A DNA stretch of 64,000 nt from Citrobacter arsenatis. GTDB lineage: Bacteria > Pseudomonadota > Gammaproteobacteria > Enterobacterales > Enterobacteriaceae. Below the pieces are notes generated by a model. That model searched no databases, was not told the origin of the DNA, and saw only the letters and a list, made by a program, of their open reading frames with translations. How positions within the stretch are numbered: the first letter of the stretch is position 1; each line of letters starts with the position of its first letter. This document shows, piece by piece, positions 1 through 9,300 of this stretch. Location: positions 79,365 through 143,364 of the forward strand of contig NZ_CP037863.1 in assembly GCF_004353845.1 (NCBI RefSeq). Reading direction: 5' to 3'. The position numbers and the translations under genes are program-made.

Positions 1-2099
1 ATTGTACATCCAAGTTTCTTTGCCACATTTTCCTTATCAATACCAATATTAATCCATTGTTTTTCCCAACGTTCTGAAATTTCAGACTCAGGTGTAAACT
101 CAAACAGAGAAAGAAGATGATCTTTCTTAATGTCATCAATGACATTTTGAGATATGTTCATATCAATCCTTCTGAAAAGATCGATATCTTCTTCTGCCTT
201 TATGATATCTGACTTAATACTTTCTTCAAAAGTGGATATGTACATGTCCAGCGTTCTATTAAAAAATACAACTCGCGTAGCGTACTCCTCAGATGTCATC
301 AAAAAGTTGTCAGCTACTTCTGTTGTGTTTTTTTTCAGAGATTTCAAAATATGGACAATATTTTTTTTATCAGAAAATGAAAAAATCCCTTCGCTGATTG
401 CAGTAATCACTTTTTTGCTGACACTTTGTTCAGATACAGACAGCATTACTGCTATATCAGCAAATGCAGGGTATAGTGTATTTAAATCATCAACCCTTCC
501 CATGTAAATCCGCCCAGAAATAACAGGTCCTTTGTTGCTTCTGGTGAGTTTTTCCACCATATGAGACAGACGTGAAAGCCAGTTGCTGCTTTCTCCTGCA
601 TGACAGCAAGTGAGACGTAGTATGATATCTATAACATCAGTCTGACAGACTATAGCTGGAGGAAGTGTATTATACGCCCCAGTTGGCGAGACCAGTGCAG
701 GAGACAGTAACCGTTTGATGACAGTGAGCAAATTGACATTTTTTTGTTGTCCAAGATACCTCACCATATAAGCTGACAGGAACAAGCGGAGATCAGTTAT
801 CACATTACGCATTGTCAGGGATAATGCGGCTTTTTCGTTATATGCCTTCCCCCTCAACATGCAGGACTGACTGCAACTGGAAAAATGTAGCAGTAAAAAA
901 TCCGGCGTAAGAAAATGGCTGTGCCACAGATATTCTTCGTGATAATGATTATGGAACTGTCCCTGATTAAGCCACAATGTGAACATGTCAGTACTTAGAT
1001 CAGTGGCATCAATATCATCAGATGTTATTGCTGTAATAAGCATTTCCAGAGAACGGAATAAATGTAATTCAAGAGCCTCAGCATATCCTGTCATATCAGC
1101 ATTATTCTTAAATGCCAGACGTAACCACATATGCCAGCTTTCCCACTCACCTATAAAGTTTTGCAGCATAGCAACATAACGTTGCTTCTGGTTCACTGAT
1201 AACTCCCTGTTTCCCGCATTCCAGTCCAGCAGTATCTGCCAGATATTGCTCTGGGACTGAAGAGACTGTCTCAGTTCTTCGGTCCTGTCTTCTCCCCGAT
1301 ATTGGTAAAAGGACTGTGGAAGATGCATTATCTTCCGGAAATATGTGGGGGTAGTATCCAGTGTTTTCACCACATCTTCTGCAAGACGGTAAAAATCATT
1401 ATGGAAAGACTGACTGAAGCTTTGCGGAAAAAATGAAACAGATACATTATCCATATAATTTTTATCATCATACTGAAAACATCTTTTCAACGTAATAAAA
1501 GTCGAAACAAGCCGGTCTGCTGCTTCCTCAAACGCCCCCAGATTTCGCTCATCCAGAGCATCATAAACCTCTCCATAAAAACCTCTGGTGAAGTTTAAAA
1601 AATTTGTTTTTTCCCATTTGCTTCCACGGATAAAACAGAGCTTAAACAGCTTCTCCCAGATAGCATTATATCTGATACCGGTTGTAGCCAGAATAACCAC
1701 TTCGCCGTTATGTATCCCCCACCCGGGTAAAACTCTGATTCTTGCAGATCCCGTTCCGTCAGGTTTTAATCTCCTGAGGAGAAATAATAATGGAAGTGTA
1801 TAGACATCTCTCACACATTCATCCATTTTAAGTTTTAACTTCAGGAGATCTGAATTTTCCTTCTCCGGAGAGTCATAAATATCAACAGAGACATTCAGCA
1901 GTCCCCTTTTGTTAATATAATCCCCTGGAAAAGCTAACCAGTTTTTTACAACAGCTGTTCTAATATGCTGTACCACAACTTTTGAAATAAAATACTTAAG
2001 CATAATTCGATCACGCCGGCGATCATCCAGAACATTCAGACTCTGAATAAAAAACCAGATAGACAAACAAATATTCATGATCATCCAAATTATCGCCAC
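1..2099 (-). CDS. Large protein of unknown function, runs off the left edge
   Basis: One minus-strand frame stays open from about 2099 to base 1 (about 699 codons) and continues past the window. A GTG at 2099 overlaps the TAG stop of the upstream gene (TAGTG), and in-frame ATGs lie at 2084 and 2078; neither start has a good ribosome binding site, so the start is uncertain. The first 25 residues are strongly hydrophobic (VAIIWMIMNICLSIWFFIQ), and the rest looks soluble, rich in aromatic and charged residues. I do not recognise the family. The gene may be the C-terminal part of the same protein as the neighbour at 2099-2602, split by a frameshift: the hydrophobic end of that ORF runs on naturally into the hydrophobic start of this one. 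Confidence 0.6.
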   Translation of the reverse strand, partial: MAIIWMIMNICLSIWFFIQSLNVLDDRRRDRIMLKYFISKVVVQHIRTAVVKNWLAFPGDYINKRGLLNVSVDIYDSPEKENSDLLKLKLKMDECVRDVYTLPLLFLLRRLKPDGTGSARIRVLPGWGIHNGEVVILATTGIRYNAIWEKLFKLCFIRGSKWEKTNFLNFTRGFYGEVYDALDERNLGAFEEAADRLVSTFITLKRCFQYDDKNYMDNVSVSFFPQSFSQSFHNDFYRLAEDVVKTLDTTPTYFRKIMHLPQSFYQYRGEDRTEELRQSLQSQSNIWQILLDWNAGNRELSVNQKQRYVAMLQNFIGEWESWHMWLRLAFKNNADMTGYAEALELHLFRSLEMLITAITSDDIDATDLSTDMFTLWLNQGQFHNHYHEEYLWHSHFLTPDFLLLHFSSCSQSCMLRGKAYNEKAALSLTMRNVITDLRLFLSAYMVRYLGQQKNVNLLTVIKRLLSPALVSPTGAYNTLPPAIVCQTDVIDIILRLTCCHAGESSNWLSRLSHMVEKLTRSNKGPVISGRIYMGRVDDLNTLYPAFADIAVMLSVSEQSVSKKVITAISEGIFSFSDKKNIVHILKSLKKNTTEVADNFLMTSEEYATRVVFFNRTLDMYISTFEESIKSDIIKAEEDIDLFRRIDMNISQNVIDDIKKDHLLSLFEFTPESEISERWEKQWINIGIDKENVAKKLGCT

Positions 2100-2602
2100 T
2101 ACAACAAGGCAAATATCAAGGTATTTGTCCCCCGAGCAGACAAAAGTTCACTCACCAGAATAAATGCAGCAAGGGAAAGACCGCTCAGGCCTGCAAACAT
2201 GTATCCCGAGTAAAGCTGATAGGCTGACTGGATATGCTCACGGGTCGATTTTTTCTGAAACAGGACACTGATCAGACCGACAACTAATGGAAATACAATA
2301 CCAATGATGGTTAATTGTCCCCCCAGTAGATCGGAGAGCCCCTGCGGGAGCATTTCAATTCCCTTAAAATACTTCTTGCCAAATGGGGCCAGAAGCGGCC
2401 TCAGATACAAACAGGCAAGAACAATCATTATTGCACCAGCCCAGAGAATCAGCATAGCCCGCCCATAGTATGTAGAGCACCAGGCCAGCAGGCGTTCAAA
2501 AATATTCCAGCGATATTTTTGATATTCAGAATTCATACGTAAATTATGTCTGAGTTCAGCATCAACCAGACTGGTCACGCTTTTAAACAGTTTGCGAAAC
2601 AT
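2099..2602 (-). CDS. Multi-pass membrane protein of unknown function
   Basis: A 167-residue protein with a good ribosome binding site (GAAGG, 7 bases before ATG). Hydrophobic stretches lie at roughly residues 49-70 (AMLILWAGAIMIVLACLYL), 88-113 and 133-150, and the last residues (LIFALL) are cut off mid-segment by TAG. The N-terminal 45 residues are charged and probably cytoplasmic. The stop overlaps a GTG of the next frame, so either two coupled genes or one frameshifted gene is present. Joined, the two would give a protein with about four membrane segments followed by a very large soluble domain. No family is recognised. Confidence 0.6.
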   Translation of the reverse strand: MFRKLFKSVTSLVDAELRHNLRMNSEYQKYRWNIFERLLAWCSTYYGRAMLILWAGAIMIVLACLYLRPLLAPFGKKYFKGIEMLPQGLSDLLGGQLTIIGIVFPLVVGLISVLFQKKSTREHIQSAYQLYSGYMFAGLSGLSLAAFILVSELLSARGTNTLIFALL

Positions 2603-2921
2603 AAGTAACCTTCATAACTGGATTTATCCAATGATTTTCACTGGCAGAATGATACGTTGATTTACTTATTTTTAGTTGTATTTTTATTGCCTTACAGGCA
2701 ATTAGTATTTCAGCTGGGTGAGGAACGTACAATTTAAAAAGGCAGTTCTGAAGGCAGGTATGAAGTCTCTTTGAAATTCGGCCGCCCCATACAACTCGGA
2801 GCATGACCATGAAAATGCTCAGTCAGACAGAAGATGATCTGACGCGAGTCAGTCATTAACCCTTTCTTGCTCCAGTTAGGCACAATAACTAAACGACTTT
2901 ATCCCGATGCGCCGTAAAACT
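2603..2921. other. Intergenic stretch without recognised features
   Basis: About 320 bases between two minus-strand genes. A 75-codon frame here overlaps the start region of the gene at 2602 and has no ribosome binding site, so it is not called. No hairpin or repeat stands out. Confidence 0.4.
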
Positions 2922-3137
2922 CTATCCTTGCCTGGCGTTCAGTAAATCAATGGCCAGTTGAAGATAAAGCACCTGGTCTGGCTCCCACTTCCCGGGGTCT
3001 GCAAGCTCGTTACGGAGCACAGCAACAATGTTTTCGCGATGTGAGTCGTGCCCGGCTTCGGCCAGGGCAAAAACAATATTGCCCACCACTTGGCACATTT
3101 CTTCATGCTGACGCATGAAGGTGTCTGAATACTTCAT
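2922..3137 (-). CDS. Small protein resembling the YmgB/AriR biofilm-regulator family
   Basis: A 71-residue protein. The start at 3137 is chosen because a strong Shine-Dalgarno (GGGAGG) lies 5 bases before this ATG; the longer in-frame start lacks one. The pattern VVGNIVFALAEAGHDSHREN followed by IVAVLRNEL and a C-terminal helix (LQLAIDLLNA) resembles YmgB/AriR proteins, small helical dimeric regulators related in fold to Hha. This is a pattern match from memory, not a search. It lies just beyond the replication origin side of repA, where IncF plasmids often carry small regulatory genes. Confidence 0.5.
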   Translation of the reverse strand: MKYSDTFMRQHEEMCQVVGNIVFALAEAGHDSHRENIVAVLRNELADPGKWEPDQVLYLQLAIDLLNARQG

Positions 3138-3468
3138 CCGGACCTCCCTGAAAATACCTTTATTTTCAGGTGTGATTATGCCGCAAAGCGGCATAGAGGC
3201 GCCAGCAAATGATAAATATGGCACTGTCGCTGAATGGCGCCGTAGCCCGGCGTAGCCGGTTGATCGATAGAAGATCACTATTAACCCCCCATCCCTGTAA
3301 AGCTAAAACCCGCGGTCATATGGCTCAGGTGTTGATGTGCGCCGTCGGAGTGGTCCCGACAAGGGTTTCCCGCAGTCGGGGCGTATCTCCGCGTTAGCGG
3401 GCCGTGAGGGCCGCTTACGGGCGTGTACGCAAGACCTTAAGCGATACTTCTTACAGCGCCGTTAATTC

Positions 3469-3597
3469 TAGTTACAACATCCAGCATTAAAAGCGATGTA
3501 GTTCCCGGCCTTCGGCCGGGGCGGCGGCGCTTTTCAGTGGTGGGGAGGGGCTGGGTGGGCACTGGTTTTTGGCTAAATATCTTGGATGTTGTAACTA
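3469..3597. repeat. 15-bp perfect inverted repeat with about 100 bp between the arms
   Basis: TAGTTACAACATCCA at 3469-3483 is the exact reverse complement of 3583-3597. The interior is GC-rich at 3505-3560. It lies downstream of repA. It could be a replication-related structure or the trace of an inserted element; no flanking direct repeat was seen. Confidence 0.7.
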
Positions 3598-4022
3598 TTT
3601 TATGATGTCTTTTGCCCGCCACTTGTTGGCGGGAGGTACCTTTGCCTTTTCCGAACCGGCGCGGACGTCAGTCCGCTGCAAGGGCGGTCATTCTCATGAG
3701 CCTGTCCACAGGGCGGGCGACGAACAGGTTATATATTTATAAGAGAGAAAGATTATGTATTTAAAAGAAGTACAGAGCAGGTTTTTAAAGGAAACCACGC
3801 ACATTGAAAGTACACCGACGAGCACTCTGAAAGCATAACGGTTTTAACTTTATGTAAATTTCCCTTGCAGTTATATGTTGATAACTCAATCTGGCGACCG
3901 CAAACAGAGTCGACGGATGAATCTCGGGCCACTGCAGGTGAATTTCAGTGCATTTTTGAAGTTAAAACAGCGCGGATTGGGTAGATTAACAGACATGAGA
4001 GAGGTACAGACGTGAGAAATCC

Positions 4023-4042
4023 TCCGGCGTCAGCCGGATTTT
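4023..4042 (+). terminator. Hairpin just after the repA stop
   Basis: TCCGGC at 4023-4028, loop GTCA, GCCGGA at 4033-4038, followed by TTTTC when read on the + strand. It lies 13 bases beyond the repA stop. It may block transcription entering repA from the left and may also help end the repA transcript. Confidence 0.5.
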
Positions 4043-4055
4043 CAGTCAGGAAAAG

Positions 4056-4913
4056 CTATATGGGGACGGTGGCCAGTCGCGTGTAGTTGTTGCCGCGCGA
4101 CATCAGCATGCGCTCTGTGACACGCCGCTCAAGTTCCCGTTTTATCGCATCTCCGCTTCCTGTAAAGCGACCGCTGGCGAGTTCTCTCGTCAGTTGCTGC
4201 TTCACCAGGGTTTCAATGTCCTTGCGGGTTCTGTCGACATCACGTCGCGCCCGTGCGCGCTTCAGTCCGTGCTGTTTACGTTCCGACTGATAGCTGCGGA
4301 ACCGCTCGCGTACAAACCGCCAGGCCTTCGCTATCAGTTCATCCATCTGCAGCGGCTCCAGGCTCTGCTTTTTACGCAGCTTGTTTTCCCACTCAACGCG
4401 GCTGCGGCGCGCAGCCAGTACAGCCACGTCAGAAACATCGAGCGCGGAAAACAACGCCGGCGTAAAGGTGATATCGGTCGGAATATTGCAGCCAATCTGC
4501 GGATCATATTCTGTCTGGTACGTTATCAGCCCCAGCTCAGCCAGAAACTTCAGTGCGCGTGTGGCACGGGTGATGGACAGATTACCGCTTTTCGATTCCG
4601 TGGCCAGGCCGCACTCGATGGCCAGATTGGTAATGGAGCGCTGAACGCGATTAGCCAGGGGGTCGTAGTGGAAGCATAACCCCTGCATCAGCGCATCGAT
4701 GGCCCGACGACGCAGTACCGGCGGCATACGCTGCCGTTTACCCAGCGATCGCATAAATGCCACATGGATGGAAAAATCAAAACGGGATGTAAAACCTTCG
4801 GCTTTCGCCATCAGCTTACGACAGAACGGCAGAGTCTTTTTGTCCTCTCGCGGAGTGAACTCCGGCTCAGGATTTTTGACCTGTCTGTAAAAGGTAGGTT
4901 TTTTCTCAGTCAC
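4056..4913 (-). CDS. repA: IncFII-family replication initiator RepA
   Basis: A 285-residue protein, the usual length for IncFII RepA. Recognisable blocks include FTSRFDFSIHVAFMRSLGKR, the MPPVLRRRAIDALMQGLCFH segment and LAIECGLATESKSGNLSITR, followed by a basic C-terminus (RARARRDVDRTRKDI). It binds the origin just downstream and starts theta replication with host factors. The start is GTG at 4913, as in R100, where the initiator also begins with GTG next to the leader stop. The leader peptide ORF overlaps the start by 8 bases, and copA antisense RNA lies upstream, so synthesis should be controlled by leader translation and antisense pairing. No copB repressor gene is visible upstream, unlike R1/R100. 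Confidence 0.93.
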   Translation of the reverse strand: MTEKKPTFYRQVKNPEPEFTPREDKKTLPFCRKLMAKAEGFTSRFDFSIHVAFMRSLGKRQRMPPVLRRRAIDALMQGLCFHYDPLANRVQRSITNLAIECGLATESKSGNLSITRATRALKFLAELGLITYQTEYDPQIGCNIPTDITFTPALFSALDVSDVAVLAARRSRVEWENKLRKKQSLEPLQMDELIAKAWRFVRERFRSYQSERKQHGLKRARARRDVDRTRKDIETLVKQQLTRELASGRFTGSGDAIKRELERRVTERMLMSRGNNYTRLATVPI

Positions 4914-4959
4914 ACCGACCTTTTCTTATGGCGGTCGGGTGTTGTTTTATATGGTGCAT
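4906..4959 (-). CDS. tap: repA translational-coupling leader peptide
   Basis: A 17-codon ORF too short for automatic calling. AAGGA lies 9 bases before its ATG. It ends ...CGRCD-stop-like with TGTGACTGA, the same geometry as R100, where the leader stop (TGA) overlaps the first codons of repA (GTG ACT). Known role in IncFII: ribosomes finishing the leader open the structure that hides the repA start. The sequence is unlike the R100 leader, but only its translation matters for the mechanism. Confidence 0.75.
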   Translation of the reverse strand: MHHIKQHPTAIRKGRCD

Positions 4960-4969
4960 GCGTTATAAT
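4942..4969 (+). promoter_or_regulatory. Promoter of the copA antisense RNA
   Basis: TTGTTT at 4942-4947, 16 bases, then a perfect TATAAT at 4964-4969, pointing away from repA. The predicted start is near 4976, which places the transcript opposite the repA leader mRNA upstream of the leader peptide, exactly where IncFII copA lies. Confidence 0.75.
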
Positions 4970-4975
4970 CCTTCA

Positions 4976-5050
4976 CAGGCAACGCGCCTGCTTTTGGACC
5001 CCCTGATCTCTGTCTGATTCCGCCAAGACTCTACAGATTTCGGGGGGTTT
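4976..5050 (+). ncRNA. copA: CopA (RNAI) antisense RNA controlling repA
   Basis: The predicted 75-80 nt transcript ends in a long hairpin: CCCCC at 4999-5003 pairs with GGGGG at 5043-5047, CTGT with ACAG further in, followed by TTT. On the mRNA side the loop reads CTTGGCGG, matching the TTGGCG loop of R1/R100 CopT, a U-turn loop used to start antisense pairing. CopA binding blocks leader-peptide translation and so RepA synthesis; it also sets incompatibility. The 5' and 3' ends are inferred from the promoter and terminator. Confidence 0.75.
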
Positions 5051-5520
5051 GTGCATTCAGGCTCCGGAAAACTTTCCGTCACCTGTTCCTGAGCGTCTTA
5101 TGGACACGCTCCCATCCACGTTCCTGCTTTCGGAAGTCCGCATTTCTTCCGAAATAAAGTTTTACCCCTCTCTGCCTCACCACAAAGCAGCCAATAAAGT
5201 TTGGATTAGGGCGTAAATCTAAAATTATTCAACAGAATACCCCACCACAAGGTATCTGTACGTCCGGGAAGTTTACCTTTTCACTCGTAAATTTTCCATA
5301 CGAAAAGATCGCGGATCGTGACAGAAACCCATAGGATCACGTTTAGCTGAGCAAGAAACGTTCGAACTTCCAAAGGGGAATGTGAGAATCCTTCGCGGTG
5401 CTTTACGCAGGATAGGCCCCCAGACGCGCAATAATAGGGTTCTGTTTTGGCAGGATACGTACCGGCATTATCAGACAACGTTTTCTGGCGGGAAACCGAT
5501 GTCAGGCCGGGAGCATGGTG
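5051..5520. other. repA mRNA leader and promoter region
   Basis: About 470 bases between the copA terminator and the DsbA-like gene, which must contain the repA promoter on the minus strand. Inverted sequences such as CTTTCGGAAG-type arms occur near 5130-5155. A 65-codon frame at 5281-5478 has no ribosome binding site and does not resemble CopB. I cannot assign the repA promoter with confidence. Confidence 0.35.
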
Positions 5521-6303
5521 TTATCTGGAGGCTTTTTCGATAGCAGACTGCAGTTTTTCTGACGGAACAAAACCAGGGAATACGGTGATTTTTTGGGAAG
5601 ACGCACCACTGACGGGCATGACAATGATACCCGGAGTGCCGGTTAGACCCAGTTTGCCTGCCAGTTCCTTGTTTCGGGAAAGCGTCGGGGTAAAATCTTC
5701 TCTTCGCGGATCCATCCAGCCCGCCTGACGGGAAGCCTCTGAAATATCGTCGGCGCTTAGTCTTCCCTCATCATGGCCAGTTCTGTAAATGGCTCTGTGG
5801 TATGTCATATACCCTTCAGCCCCCTTTTGCTTCCAGACCGATAACCCACGTTCAGCCGCCTTCAGGGAGTTTTCCCAGCGATCACCAAAGATTGGCAATT
5901 CTTTAAATACATACCGAACATCAGGATACGTCTGCATAACTTTTTCTAGGGCAGGTGCCAGCTTGCTGCAAAACACGCACTGGTAATCAAAAAATGTTAT
6001 GACGGCTACTTTCGCGCGCTCTGGCCCGATAACGGGTGTGTCGGAATCATTCAATAACTCTCTCTGGTTGTTCATCACACGGCCGGCATAACGCAGCTGT
6101 TCCCGCTGTAGTTGATGTTCCTGAAGTTTTTTACTCACCGTGACCAGCACGTCGGGATGAGCCACCAGGTAGTCTGCTGCAATTTCACCAATTCTGGCTT
6201 CCTGCTCAGGTGTAAATGGAGACGGCTGCGCTGAAGCCTGTGCGACTGGATTTACAAAACAGGATGTTGCAACGATAAACAGGGATAAGTTCGTTCTCTT
6301 CAT
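5521..6303 (-). CDS. DsbA-family periplasmic thiol-disulfide oxidoreductase
   Basis: A 260-residue protein with an N-terminal signal peptide (NLSLFIVATSCFVNPVAQASA), a helical N-terminal extension (about 30-90) and a thioredoxin-fold domain. The active site is CVFC at 109-112, preceded by FFDYQ, and a cis-proline loop GTPGIIV lies near 215. This arrangement is typical of DsbA/ScsC-like enzymes with an N-terminal extension. It lies 33 bases after traI, in the place where F carries traX and finO. Many F-type Tra proteins (TraN, TraU, TraH, TraV) contain disulfides, so a role in folding transfer proteins is likely, as an inference. Confidence 0.85.
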   Translation of the reverse strand: MKRTNLSLFIVATSCFVNPVAQASAQPSPFTPEQEARIGEIAADYLVAHPDVLVTVSKKLQEHQLQREQLRYAGRVMNNQRELLNDSDTPVIGPERAKVAVITFFDYQCVFCSKLAPALEKVMQTYPDVRYVFKELPIFGDRWENSLKAAERGLSVWKQKGAEGYMTYHRAIYRTGHDEGRLSADDISEASRQAGWMDPRREDFTPTLSRNKELAGKLGLTGTPGIIVMPVSGASSQKITVFPGFVPSEKLQSAIEKASR

Positions 6304-6336
6304 AAACGGTTTCTCGATTTCTATAGGGGATGGGGA

Positions 6337-9300
6337 TTAGCGTTCTTTCTGGATGGTACGTGTCAGTGACTGTTCTTCACGCTCCGGTAAACGACCGTGT
6401 TCAATACTGTTTGTCTGTCGCGCTATATCTCGTTCATTACGGGCCAGTTCAGTCACCTGGCGGGATACACCAGAGATATCCGCACCACGTCCGGCATCAA
6501 TCTCCTGCCCGGCACGCAGTAATTTTGCCGGATCAATCTCCTGACGTTCCTCTGAGGACGCGATACTTCTGAGGATATTTTTATCGGGTTCAGGAATGTC
6601 TTTTTGTCCATCAGCACCATAAATCTCCGGTTTGATGTTCAGCTCTTCTCCGGTCGGCTGAATTATCTTCACTGACAGCGGCTCTGCAGCTTCTCCCGAT
6701 GATTTCCCGGCGTCGGCCGCCAGTGACTCTTCTGTACGCTTTCGGGCTTCGTCCTGTTCACGAATATGACTGATATCGACTGCGGAATTTTTGTCGGCGT
6801 TCTGTTCGGTTTCAGGCAGAATAATTTCTGAGGATTCACGGCTGACACGTTGTACACTGATTTCTTCGTTCTCACGTCTTTCTCCGCCACTGACTTTAAT
6901 CAGTTGTGCAGAAAGAGACTCAGTGCCAACCTGCCAGAACACACCATCTTCCGGTCGATTGCGAACGGCATCGAGCGCAGCCGAAAGCTCACTTACAACG
7001 ACCGTATTCCCCGACTTACTTCGCTGCAACAACGCTCCGCGGCCACGTTCACTCATCACCATACGTGTCTCGCCATGTGTCAGCCTCCCTTCATTGCTCG
7101 CAACCAGAGAAACCAGCACCAGGCCTGAACTTTTGCCGTTGTTATCATAGACAGGCAGAGCGAGCGCAGGCTCTGGAAAGCGTCGGGTCGCTGGGATGAT
7201 TTTCGCGGTAAGTGATGAGTCATGCATGTTCTGGTGTCGCAGCCAGGCTCGTCCAATGGCCGTCTTACTGACGGGTTGCCCCATTGACCAGATAGCTTTT
7301 GCCTGTTTACGCTGTGTTTCTGGCGCAAGCGCATCGTGGGCGGTTTTGATGTCACGCTCCGGGGATTTAACCGCGTTAATCCAGTCCTGCTTACCGTCTG
7401 TATAAATCTGGACGTGCTCCTTCACACGCGAAGCTGATATGTAAAATGCCCTGCGGGTAGCCAGAGCCTTACGCCCTTCTTCTGTGCCCTCCAGTGTTAT
7501 CACGTAATCGGTACTGGCACCTTGTGCGCCATAGCCGGTTACTGCCCAGCCGTAGTCTATATGCTGCTGTGCGCGAACGTCTTTCGGGTTAATGGTTGTG
7601 TGACCTTTCTCGCCCTTAAGCCTGATATCACCTGTCTCACTGACAGATTCGACAGTATATCGCTTATTCGCTGTCTGACCCAGATCACGATCGGTCGCCG
7701 TAAATTTCAGTAAATCTCCGGCTCTGACTTCTATCTCCCGACGGTGAAACAGCTGCACGTCACCAGTAATAAGCTCCCGGGGTGAATAGAGGCCAATCCG
7801 GCCTTCTTCATCACGTACTGTTACGGTTCTGCCATTACGGTCAACGGCGAGGACATCCTGATAACGATCGCCACGTTTCACCACCATTCCCGACTGCCAG
7901 GCCTGAGTCTGGTTGAACTCATGACGTGTATGCGTGATTTTCTCAAGCACAGGCACTCTGACCGCTTTCTCTCCCAGCTCTCCCCGTTCTGCCAGCGTGG
8001 CATGAATGCCGGCATTTACTGCTCTGCGGTCGGCGTTAAGCTGTGTAATGATAAGAGTGCGATCACGTGCATCCTGCGTCCGGCCCGTCCAGTCAGCCAC
8101 AATATCATCCACCGGCGTGGTCGTTTCCTGAAAGACACTGTCAGGCACGATCGCATCCACATCGCGCGAAACGCGGTCACCGGGCTGACTTTCAATTCGT
8201 TTCAGGGCTGCATCAATACGATTATCGATAATGTCATGCACCGCCCCTCGCAGCTGGGCATCTTTCTGACGAACTATCTCCTTCATGATGGCCACGTCCA
8301 TCGGACTGCGTTCCTGCATCAGTTTAAAAGGCGCGCCAACATCGACAGACTCAAACTGGTCGATGTCCCCCATTGAAACAGCGCGACCTCCCCCTGCAGC
8401 AATCGCCTGAAATAGCGCGGCTGTATCCTGGTTTCCTGCCATTGAAGATTCATCAATAAGGAACACCTGCCCTTTATAGTCAGGTTTCTCACCACCGGCG
8501 GTCGCCTGTTCATGTTCCACAATAAAAGATTTAATGGTCTGTGCCCGAACGCCTACATCACTCATCTCCTTCACTGCCTGGTGTGTCGGTGCCAGACCTG
8601 TCAGTACCGGACGTACACCTGCAGGAAGAGTATCCAGTGCGGCAATAACAGCCTTAATTTGTGTGGTTTTCCCTACCCCTGCATACCCCTGAATTCCGAT
8701 AAACTGGTCGGTACTGCCAAGCACCAGGGTGGTAGATTTTCTCTGACCATCAGTCAGGCCACTCATGACGGCTTCAGGGACATGGTCAAGTAGCGGTAGC
8801 TGCGTGTTTTTCCCCTGATCCACAACGCGCAGAATTGCCTTTTCCATCTCCCATGTTGAACGGGCAACCAGCTTAGGCTCCCCGCTGAGTGAAACCTGCA
8901 ACAGTTCACCGGTTTTAAGCATCGAGTTAATTTCATCCCCGATGGCATCCAGGTCAGGGTGGTATTTCACAGCATCTTTTGCCAGAACCAGTGGGCTGAA
9001 CGTCACCGTTCTCTGGTCGTTGACCGCACGCCAGACAGCAAGCCCTGCCTCTGTACGAACGCTGTCCTGCAGGGTTTCAACCGCACTACTGACGTTATCC
9101 TGTCCACTGAGTGTGCGGACCAACTGCACAGGGGACACATTCGTTTTCATCCTCTGCAACCGTGCTTCAGCTCTGTCCTGCACTTCAGCTGTAAAAATTT
9201 CCGCCCTGTGACCACTTTGCGCCAGAGAGTTAACCGTCTGACCTGATATATCCCGAGTGTTCAACGCGGCCAGAACCACACCACGGTCATTATCACGCCC

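Larger units (their letters stand above)
3138..4055. other. Region downstream of repA, expected to hold the IncFII origin
   Basis: About 920 bases without a convincing gene. In IncFII plasmids the origin lies directly downstream of repA and RepA acts in cis on it, so the origin is expected within roughly 3640-4055, but I find no perfect DnaA box (TTATCCACA) and cannot place it exactly. A near match (CTGTCCACAG) lies at 3702-3711. A 15-bp inverted repeat brackets 3469-3597. A 61-codon frame at 3437-3622 lies inside that repeat and has no supporting signal. Confidence 0.4.

Noticed and set aside
2583..2810. 75-codon ORF upstream of the membrane protein gene
   Set aside because: Overlaps the start of a better supported gene and has no binding site.
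3437..3622. 61-codon basic ORF downstream of repA
   Set aside because: No ribosome binding site, low-complexity basic and proline-rich composition, and it lies inside an inverted repeat.
5281..5478. 65-codon ORF upstream of repA as a possible copB
   Set aside because: It does not resemble CopB and has no start signal.
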